A stretch of 64,000 bases of DNA from Clostridia bacterium. Lineage in GTDB: Bacteria; Bacillota; Clostridia; Christensenellales; Aristaeellaceae. Location of the stretch: NCBI GenBank assembly GCA_017937655.1, contig JAGBDE010000005.1, positions 106,163-170,162 of the forward strand, written 5' to 3'. Positions 58,820-64,000 of this stretch are shown piece after piece; within the stretch, counting starts at the first letter, position 1, and each line of letters begins with the position of its first letter. Position numbers and translations under genes: made by a program. Below the pieces are notes generated by a model. That model was not told where the DNA came from. It saw nothing but the letters and a program-made list of their open reading frames with translations, and ran no database searches.

Positions 58820-59614
58820 TTATGCCAGAAGCATACGGTCGTTGGCAAGTTCCTGACCGCTGGCTTTTTCAAACAATTGGAGCAGATCCTCCACCGTCAG
58901 CTTTTTCTTTTCCTCGCCGGACACATCGACGGCCACCCGGCCTTCGTGCATCATGATGAGGCGGTTACCATGGGCGATGGCATCCTTCATGTTATGGGTG
59001 ATCATCAGCGTGGTCAGCTGATCCTTCTGAACGATGCGCTCCGTGGCTTCCAGCACCTTGGCGGCGGTTTTGGGATCCAGGGCGGCGGTGTGCTCGTCCA
59101 GGAGCAGGAGGCGGGGCTTTTTCAGGGTGGCCATCAGCAAAGTCAGCGCCTGGCGCTGTCCGCCGGAAAGCAGGCCCACCTTGGCGGTCAGGCGGCTTTC
59201 CAGGCCCAGGCCCAGCTCTTCCAGGATTTCCTTGTATTCCTGCCGCTCGGCGGGGGTGATGCCCACCTTCAGGGTGCGGCGGTCGCCCCGGCGCTTGGCC
59301 AGAGCCAGGTTTTCTTCAATCTGCATGGTGGCGGCGGTGCCCAGCATGGGATCCTGGAACACGCGGCCAATGTACTTGGCCCGCTTGTGTTCGGGCATGC
59401 GGGTCACGTTCACGCCGTCGATGGTGATGGTGCCCTCGTCCACGGGCCAGGTGCCGGCCACAGCGTTGAGCAAGGTGGACTTGCCCGCGCCATTGCCGCC
59501 GATGACGGTAACAAAGTCGCCGTCGGCCAGGTTCAGGCTCACGCCGTTCAGGGCCACCTTTTCGTTGACGGTGCCGGGGTTGAAGGTTTTGGAAATGTTA
59601 GTGATCTCAAGCAT
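58820..59614 (-). CDS. ABC transporter ATPase (TrpZ-like)
   Basis: This 264-residue ATPase has Walker A GGNGAGKSTLLNAV (about 37-50), Q-loop VFQDPMLGT, signature LSGGQRQALTLLMATL, Walker B LLLLDEHTAALD and a switch His (MITHNMKD). It belongs to the COG1101 group that works with COG4120 permeases and COG2984 binding proteins; streptococcal TrpXYZ is the studied case. ATG 59614 has GGAGG eight nt upstream and overlaps the end of the permease gene. Confidence 0.93.
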   Translation of the reverse strand: MLEITNISKTFNPGTVNEKVALNGVSLNLADGDFVTVIGGNGAGKSTLLNAVAGTWPVDEGTITIDGVNVTRMPEHKRAKYIGRVFQDPMLGTAATMQIEENLALAKRRGDRRTLKVGITPAERQEYKEILEELGLGLESRLTAKVGLLSGGQRQALTLLMATLKKPRLLLLDEHTAALDPKTAAKVLEATERIVQKDQLTTLMITHNMKDAIAHGNRLIMMHEGRVAVDVSGEEKKKLTVEDLLQLFEKASGQELANDRMLLA

Positions 59615-60623
59615 TTGCATTACCTCCGCGCTTCACAGGTTTGGAGAAATACTTGCCCTTCCAGAAGGGCACCGCCAGGAAGATGGCCACGATGATGGCC
59701 GTCAGCAGCTTCAGGTAGTTGGAGTCGATGCCGCTCAAGCTGATGACCGCCTGAATGACGATGTAGTAGATCACCGCGCCGATGGACACCGCCAGCAGCT
59801 TCAGGCCGAAGTTGCGGAACAGCTTGCCGAAGACCACCTCGCCGATGATCACAGCCGCCAGGCCGATGACGATGGCGCCGCGGCCCATGTTGATTTCCGC
59901 AAAGCCCTGGTACTGAGCCAGCAGCGCGCCGGACAGGGCCACCAGGCCGTTGGAAAGCATCAGGCCCAGCACGGTGTTGCGGTTGGTGTTGATGCCCTGT
60001 GCCCGGGCCATGGCGCGGTTGGCGCCGGTAGCGCGGATGGAGGAGCCCAGCTCGGTGCCGAAGAACCAGTAGAGCAGGCCGATGATCACAACCGTGATGA
60101 TGCCCGCCACGAAGATGGGATGCTGAATAAACCAGCGCTTGCCCTTCTCCACGTCGGTGATGTAGCGCATGGCCACCAGTAGGTCCATCTTGCCCACGGC
60201 GATGGAGATGGTGGCCTTCTTGCCCATGATGCTGACCAGGTTGACGGACCAGAGGCCCAGCTGGGTCAGAATACCGGCCAGAATGGCGGGAATGCCGCAG
60301 GCGGTATGCAGAAGGCCGGTGGAGAGGCCCGCCAGCAGACCGGCGACCAGCGCAAACAGCAGCGCCATGATCAGGAGCACAATGTTCAGGTTGAAGGCAG
60401 CGGCCCATGCTTCCACGGTCTCCGCGCCAAAAATGGCCGCCAGCCAGTCCTTGCCGTTGGCAAGGGTCACGGCACACATGGCGCCGCCGGTGCAGAAAGA
60501 GCCGTCCACAGTCAGGTCGGCCACGTCCAGCAGCCGGTAGGTAATGTATACGCCAATGGCCATAATTCCCCAGATCAGGCCCTGGGAAATGGAGCCGGGC
60601 AATGCGTTGAGCAAGCTTGTCAT
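59607..60623 (-). CDS. ABC transporter permease (TrpY-like)
   Basis: This 338-residue permease of the BPD_transp_2/branched-chain type has about nine helices; visible blocks are YRLLDVADLTVDGSF, GIPAILAGILTQLGLWS and GTELGSSIRATGANRAMARAQGIN (the coupling loop contacting the ATPase). It probably imports an aromatic amino acid-like solute, by analogy with TrpY; this is inference. ATG 60623 has GGAGG eight nt upstream. It is separated from the binding-protein gene by a hairpin-forming repeat. Confidence 0.92.
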   Translation of the reverse strand: MTSLLNALPGSISQGLIWGIMAIGVYITYRLLDVADLTVDGSFCTGGAMCAVTLANGKDWLAAIFGAETVEAWAAAFNLNIVLLIMALLFALVAGLLAGLSTGLLHTACGIPAILAGILTQLGLWSVNLVSIMGKKATISIAVGKMDLLVAMRYITDVEKGKRWFIQHPIFVAGIITVVIIGLLYWFFGTELGSSIRATGANRAMARAQGINTNRNTVLGLMLSNGLVALSGALLAQYQGFAEINMGRGAIVIGLAAVIIGEVVFGKLFRNFGLKLLAVSIGAVIYYIVIQAVISLSGIDSNYLKLLTAIIVAIFLAVPFWKGKYFSKPVKRGGNANA

Positions 60624-60683
60624 CAGGTTTTCCTCCAAAATCCGGCTTGGCGCCGGGGATCATTGTGTGTATGCATGAAAACG

Positions 60684-60717
60684 CGGGGTTGCCACGGACA
60701 GGCCGTGACAGCCCCTA
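60684..60717. repeat. REP-like hairpin between binding-protein and permease genes
   Basis: GGGGTTGCCACGG pairs imperfectly with CCGTGACAGCCCC around a 5-nt loop, with no following T run. It lies 22 nt downstream of the binding-protein gene within the operon; it could protect the upstream mRNA, as REP elements do in other binding-protein operons. Confidence 0.6.
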
Positions 60718-60738
60718 CGCTTTTCTTATGCGGGAATG

Positions 60739-61683
60739 TTACTGGATGGGCTGATAGTTCTCGGGAACGGTAACGTTCAGCTCCTGGCAGATTTCCACGT
60801 TGTACTTGGGGGTGAAGGTTTCCACGTATGCGATGGGCATGGTGGAGATATCGGCCTCGCCCTTGAGCACCTGAGCGGCCATCTTGCCGGTCATCACGCC
60901 CAGATCGTAGTAGCTGATGGACAGGGTGGCCACGCCGCAGCCAGCGCAGATGCCTTCTTCACCGGCCACAGCGGGAACGCCGGCGGGAACCAGCACGTTG
61001 TAGATGATCTCGGTGTTGGCGGCAACGGTGTTGTCGGTGGGCAGGTAAATCACGTCGGAATTATCGGCGGCGACCTGGGTTACGGCGTAAACGTCGTTGC
61101 TGTCAGCAAAGGCGTAGAACTCGCACTCGTAGCCCATGGTCTCCAGGTAACCCTTCACGGTTTCCACCTGGTAGATGCTGTTGGGTTCAGCGGAGCAGTA
61201 CAGAAGGCCGACCTTCTTGGCGTCCGGGAACAGCTCCTGGATCATGGCAGCCTGCTGGTCCAGAGGAGCCAGGTCGCTGGTGCCGGAGATGTTTCCGCCA
61301 ACGATGCCGTTGAAGTCATCCAGGCTCAGGGCCACGCCGTATTCGGTGATGGAGGTGCCCAGGATCGGGATATCGCCGGTGGCAGCGTAAGCGGCCAGCA
61401 AAGCAGGAGTGGCGTTGGCCATGATCAGATCCACTTCGTCGTTGACGAAGGTGTTCATGATGGTGGCGCAGGTAGCGCTGTCGCCAGCGGCGTTCTGCAG
61501 GTCGTATTCAACCGCGTCGCCCAGCTCGGCGGTCAGGGCATCCATAAAGCCCTGGGTGGCCTGGTCCAGAGCGGGGTGGGTCACCAGCTGGCAAATGCCA
61601 ACCTTGTACGTTTCCGCCAGGGCAGCGCTCATACCACAGAGCATCATTACGGTTGCGAGAATCAATGCAATTGTCTTTTTCAT
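60739..61683 (-). CDS. ABC transporter substrate-binding protein (TrpX-like, COG2984)
   Basis: This 314-residue secreted binding protein has a signal peptide (about 1-23, cut after ALA). The C in MMLCGM does not fit a lipobox, so lipidation is doubtful. Two periplasmic-binding-protein lobes follow (TYKVGICQLVTHPALDQATQGFMDAL, then IYLPTDNTVAANTEII), with the characteristic LPTDNT and GEEGICAGCG segments. TrpX-like proteins bind Trp or Tyr, but ligand residues cannot be judged by eye. First gene of the operon; its own mRNA section is followed by a hairpin. Confidence 0.92.
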   Translation of the reverse strand: MKKTIALILATVMMLCGMSAALAETYKVGICQLVTHPALDQATQGFMDALTAELGDAVEYDLQNAAGDSATCATIMNTFVNDEVDLIMANATPALLAAYAATGDIPILGTSITEYGVALSLDDFNGIVGGNISGTSDLAPLDQQAAMIQELFPDAKKVGLLYCSAEPNSIYQVETVKGYLETMGYECEFYAFADSNDVYAVTQVAADNSDVIYLPTDNTVAANTEIIYNVLVPAGVPAVAGEEGICAGCGVATLSISYYDLGVMTGKMAAQVLKGEADISTMPIAYVETFTPKYNVEICQELNVTVPENYQPIQ

Positions 61684-61750
61684 GGTTCATTCCTCCTACA
61701 ATCCTACCATACTAATCTTTCAATCGCCTCATTGCGAATGAATTGTATGC

Positions 61751-61779
61751 ATTGTATACCCCAAAATACATTTCGTCAA
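61751..61779 (-). promoter_or_regulatory. Promoter of the TrpXYZ-like ABC operon
   Basis: On the minus strand TTGACG, a 17-nt spacer and TACAAT, about 65 nt before the start codon. ATGCATTGTAT-type AT-rich sequence surrounds the -10. Confidence 0.65.
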
Positions 61780-61895
61780 GCGGGGAGGAAAGGCAGGAAA
61801 AATCGCCAAAGCGGTTGATATTTCTGCATTTATGCCATCATTATCCTTCGGGTGGATTTTGTTCTTCCTATGCACTTTTATTCATCCGGGCCGCC

Positions 61896-61924
61896 TTGCC
61901 AATCCGGGTGGACTGTGCCATAAT
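61896..61924 (+). promoter_or_regulatory. Promoter of the GyrI-like gene
   Basis: TTGCCA (61896-61901), a 17-nt spacer with extended TGC, and CATAAT (61919-61924). Confidence 0.55.
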
Positions 61925-61957
61925 AGAAGCAGATTTCCCAGCGAAAGGATGGATTTG

Positions 61958-62419
61958 ATGCAGTATTTTGAACAGATAAAACCAGCTTTTTCCGTCATCG
62001 GCAAGGAAGGCTCCACCCTGGACGGCCCGGGCTTTATCCAGAACCTCTGGGCCGATGCCAACGGCCATTTTGCGGAGGTCGCCCCGCTGGCCAAGGTCAA
62101 TGAGGACGGCAGCCTGGTGGGCGTCTGGGGCGCCATGACGGATTTCTCCCGCAGCTTTCAGCCCTGGGAGGACGGTTTCACCAAGGGGCTGTACCTGGCG
62201 GGCGTGGAATGCCGGGACGACGCCCAGGCCCCGGAAGGCTGGGTAAAATGGAGCATTCCCGGCTACCGTTACCTGGTATGTGAAAACGGCGACGGCGCGT
62301 TCCCTGCCATGCTGCAGGAGATGGAAAACCTGGGCCTTCAGCTGGCCGGCGCGGTGCACGATTTCACTAACCCTGCGAATGGCAAGGGCTACATGTATTT
62401 TCCCGTAGAAAAACTGTGA
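61958..62419 (+). CDS. GyrI-like/AraC effector-binding domain protein
   Basis: This 153-residue protein consists of a single GyrI-like ligand-binding domain, seen in WSIPGYRYLVCENGDG and MLQEMENLGLQLAGAVHDF. It has no DNA-binding part. Such stand-alone domains bind or hydrolyse hydrophobic drugs or serve as sensor partners. It shares its fold, but little sequence, with the C-terminal half of the XRE regulator at 11.8-12.5 kb. AAAGGA lies eight nt before ATG 61958. The CCA-adding enzyme gene follows after 15 nt, so the two are probably cotranscribed. Confidence 0.8.
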   Translation: MQYFEQIKPAFSVIGKEGSTLDGPGFIQNLWADANGHFAEVAPLAKVNEDGSLVGVWGAMTDFSRSFQPWEDGFTKGLYLAGVECRDDAQAPEGWVKWSIPGYRYLVCENGDGAFPAMLQEMENLGLQLAGAVHDFTNPANGKGYMYFPVEKL

Positions 62420-62434
62420 AAGAAGGATGCAGCC

Positions 62435-63802
62435 ATGAAGGATTATGCCCAGACCGTGGCCATGGCAGAAACCCTGGCCCGGCTGGTGGCTGAGGCGGGC
62501 GGCCGGGCCTATTACGTGGGCGGATACGTCCGTGACCGGCTGCTCCACCAGCAGAACAAAGACCTGGACGTGGAAGTCCACGGCATTGCGCCTGCGCAGC
62601 TGGAAGCCATTCTGGACGGCCTGGGCCAGCGGCTGGAGATGGGCAAAAGCTTTGGCGTATATGGGCTGAAGGACTATCAGCTGGACATTGCCATGCCCCG
62701 GCGGGAGACCGCCATCGGCCGGGGCCACCGGGACTTCACCGTGGACGTGGATCCCTTCATCGGCACGGAAAAAGCGGCCATGCGCCGGGATTTCACCGTC
62801 AACGCCATCCTGGAGGACGTTCTCACCGGCCAACTGGTGGACCATTTCGGCGGCCTTGACGACCTCCGGCAGGGCGTCATCCGCCACGTGAACAGCCAGA
62901 CCTTCCCGGAGGATCCCCTGCGGGTGCTTCGTGCAGCTCAGTTCTCCGCCCGGCTGGGCTTCCCCATCGCCGGGGAGACCCTCCGCCTTTGCAGTCGGAT
63001 CGACCTGAGCGCCCTGACCCGGGAGCGGATTTTCGAGGAAATGCGCAAGGCCCTCCTCAAGGCGGACAAGCCCTCTGTTTTCTTCACCGCCCTGCGGCAG
63101 ATGAACCAGCTGCATTTCTGGTTCCCAGAGGTGGAAAAGCTGATCGGTGTGGAGCAAAACCCGGTCTACCACGCGGAGGGCGACGTGTGGAACCACACCA
63201 TGATGGTGCTGGACGAGGCCGCATCCCGCCGCAGCCAGGCCAAAAACCCCATGGGCCTGATGCTTTCCGCCCTCTGCCACGACTTTGGCAAGGTGGTCAC
63301 CACCCGGGTGATCGACGGGGTGATCCGCTCTTTCAATCACGAAACCGAGGGTCTGCCCATTGTGGCTAAGTTCCTTGACCGACTGACCAGCGAGGTGGCC
63401 CTGCTGAAGCTGGTGCCCAACATGGTGGCGCTGCACATGCGGCCTGGCGCCCTCCAGCGGCAGAATTCCTCCGTCAAGGCCACCAACCGCCTCTTCGACC
63501 TGGCCCTGGAGCCGGACGACCTGCTCCTGCTTTCCCTCAGCGACATGGGCGGCAAGCTGCCCAAAGAAGACCCGGCCCCTGCCAAGGCGTTCCTGGAAAA
63601 GCGGCTGAACGCTTATCGGGAACTGATGTGTCGCCCCCAGGTGACCGGCCAGGATCTGATCGACGCCGGTCTCAAGCCCGGCAAGAACTTCTCCGCGCTG
63701 CTGGCCCACGCCCACAACCTGCATCTGTCAGGGATGGAAAAGTCCATCGCCCTTCGTCAGACTTTGGCCTACGCCCGGGAGAAAAACATCGGCAAGGCAT
63801 AA
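62435..63802 (+). CDS. cca: CCA tRNA nucleotidyltransferase with HD domain
   Basis: This enzyme adds or repairs the 3'-CCA of tRNAs. The 455-residue protein has the class II nucleotidyltransferase head (YYVGGYVRDRLL, catalytic Asp pair in DLDVEV, RRDFTVNA, PEDPLRVLRAAQF) in residues 25-175 and a helical body. An HD phosphohydrolase-type domain follows (about 245-370; YHAEGDVWNHTMMVL, LCHDFGKV). Fusion to HD is common in Firmicutes and proteobacteria. GAAGGATG precedes ATG 62435. The stop is 57 nt before a small ORF and a large terminator at the right edge. Confidence 0.95.
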   Translation: MKDYAQTVAMAETLARLVAEAGGRAYYVGGYVRDRLLHQQNKDLDVEVHGIAPAQLEAILDGLGQRLEMGKSFGVYGLKDYQLDIAMPRRETAIGRGHRDFTVDVDPFIGTEKAAMRRDFTVNAILEDVLTGQLVDHFGGLDDLRQGVIRHVNSQTFPEDPLRVLRAAQFSARLGFPIAGETLRLCSRIDLSALTRERIFEEMRKALLKADKPSVFFTALRQMNQLHFWFPEVEKLIGVEQNPVYHAEGDVWNHTMMVLDEAASRRSQAKNPMGLMLSALCHDFGKVVTTRVIDGVIRSFNHETEGLPIVAKFLDRLTSEVALLKLVPNMVALHMRPGALQRQNSSVKATNRLFDLALEPDDLLLLSLSDMGGKLPKEDPAPAKAFLEKRLNAYRELMCRPQVTGQDLIDAGLKPGKNFSALLAHAHNLHLSGMEKSIALRQTLAYAREKNIGKA

Positions 63803-63859
63803 AAAATCGCCCCGGTTCACAGGAGTTATTATGTAGAGGAAGGTTTACCCCTCCTCGTC

Positions 63860-63925
63860 ATGAGTCGCGGGAAATACAGTAAATTCAAGCAGTTATGGCT
63901 TGAAGGGAAACCTTCAAGTACATAG
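63860..63925 (+). CDS. Short ORF overlapping a terminator upstream of the TnpV-like gene
   Basis: A 21-codon ORF (start MSRGKYSKFKQLW, end GKPSST) runs through both arms of the following hairpin, and its stop codon is in the 3' arm. The ATG has no good SD directly upstream; GAGGAAGG lies about 19 nt away. A start-stop pair (ATGTAG behind AGGAG) sits at about 63830-63836. If translated, it would open the hairpin and allow readthrough into the next gene. Support is from position only. Confidence 0.4.
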   Translation: MSRGKYSKFKQLWLEGKPSST

Positions 63926-63937
63926 CTGCTTTTTCTA
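63887..63937 (+). terminator. Long intrinsic terminator (attenuator-like) before the right-edge gene
   Basis: Lower stem AAGCAGTTATG with CATAGCTGCTT (one wobble) and a perfect upper stem CTTGAAGG/CCTTCAAG closed by a GAAA tetraloop, followed by TTTTTCT. About 19 bp in total. Confidence 0.8.
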
Positions 63938-63962
63938 TTGCAGCAGAAAGCGAGGATACCCC

Positions 63963-64000
63963 ATGAAACTGACCTATCGCCGCTGCGGAGACTACTACCT
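63963..64000 (+). CDS. TnpV-like transposon-associated protein (start only, cut by right edge)
   Basis: Only 12 full codons are visible: MKLTYRRCGDYY. The pattern LTY-x3-GDYY-L resembles the N-terminus of TnpV-family proteins encoded on clostridial transposons. GCGAGGA lies upstream of the ATG. A mobile element may therefore begin here; with so few residues the assignment is tentative. Confidence 0.4.
   Translation, partial: MKLTYRRCGDYY

Noticed and set aside
60739..61683. Lipoprotein anchoring of the TrpX-like binding protein
   Set aside because: The cysteine at about residue 16 sits in MMLCGM, without the small residues a lipobox needs, and a normal signal peptidase I site (ALA-E) follows.

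Overview
The window looks like chromosomal DNA from a GC-rich, endospore-forming member of the Firmicutes, class Clostridia, probably a fibre-degrading gut or rumen lineage (Christensenellales- or Oscillospirales-like). The reasons are spoVAC-spoVAD-spoVAE, a 26-codon spoVM, a T-box leader in front of valS, the yceD-rpmF pair, a LytTR/AgrC-type two-component pair and strong AAGGAGG ribosome binding sites. Most promoters are near-consensus sigma-A sites with a 17-nt spacer. No rRNA, tRNA, CRISPR or prophage was seen. The taxonomic placement is inference.

Layout. 1-3.8 kb: priA (cut by the left edge) and dacA. 4-7.1 kb: an RpiR regulator, a MATE exporter and a secreted polysaccharide deacetylase. 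7.2-24.5 kb: a xylan-degradation region with a secreted GH10 xylanase, a GH3 beta-glycosidase with reversed domain order, and an operon GNAT-GH2-MBL hydrolase-GH39 beta-xylosidase-GH67 alpha-glucuronidase. Interspersed are a GyrI-type XRE regulator, a methyltransferase behind a leader peptide with nested hairpins, and a minus-strand pair (Fe-S aldo/keto reductase and D-2-hydroxyacid dehydrogenase). 24.5-32.3 kb: DUF402, Ntn hydrolase and a small membrane protein, thrC, a degenerate VanY-like protein, hpf with a sigma-H-like promoter, and a second MATE exporter. 32.3-34.5 kb: sporulation genes. 34.7-42 kb: radical SAM protein, ABC half-transporter, second Fe-S aldo/keto reductase, LytTR two-component system, small XRE regulator and GNAT.

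42.3-48.8 kb (minus strand): a compact Phe/Tyr operon of DAHP synthase, tyrA, aroB, pheA, an aroE-aroK fusion and aroQ. A 28-codon Phe/Tyr-rich leader peptide and an intrinsic terminator precede it, the arrangement expected for transcription attenuation. 48.8-57.8 kb: translation-related genes, namely rsmI, rsmH and rdgB, then valS behind a T-box and a small ORF, then rpmF, yceD and lepA. 57.8-61.8 kb: an AEC transporter and a TrpXYZ-like ABC transporter with a REP-like hairpin inside the operon. 61.9-64 kb: a GyrI-like protein, the CCA-adding enzyme, and the first codons of a TnpV-like protein behind another short ORF overlapping a terminator, possibly the edge of a mobile element.

Several genes share one regulatory layout: a short ORF overlapping or followed by a terminator or SD-masking hairpin (12.5, 48.6 and 63.9 kb), plus the T-box. 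A modular, hairpin-rich repeat of about 200 bp recurs between genes (28.0, 29.4, 41.9-42.3 kb, with a fragment at 13.5 kb).
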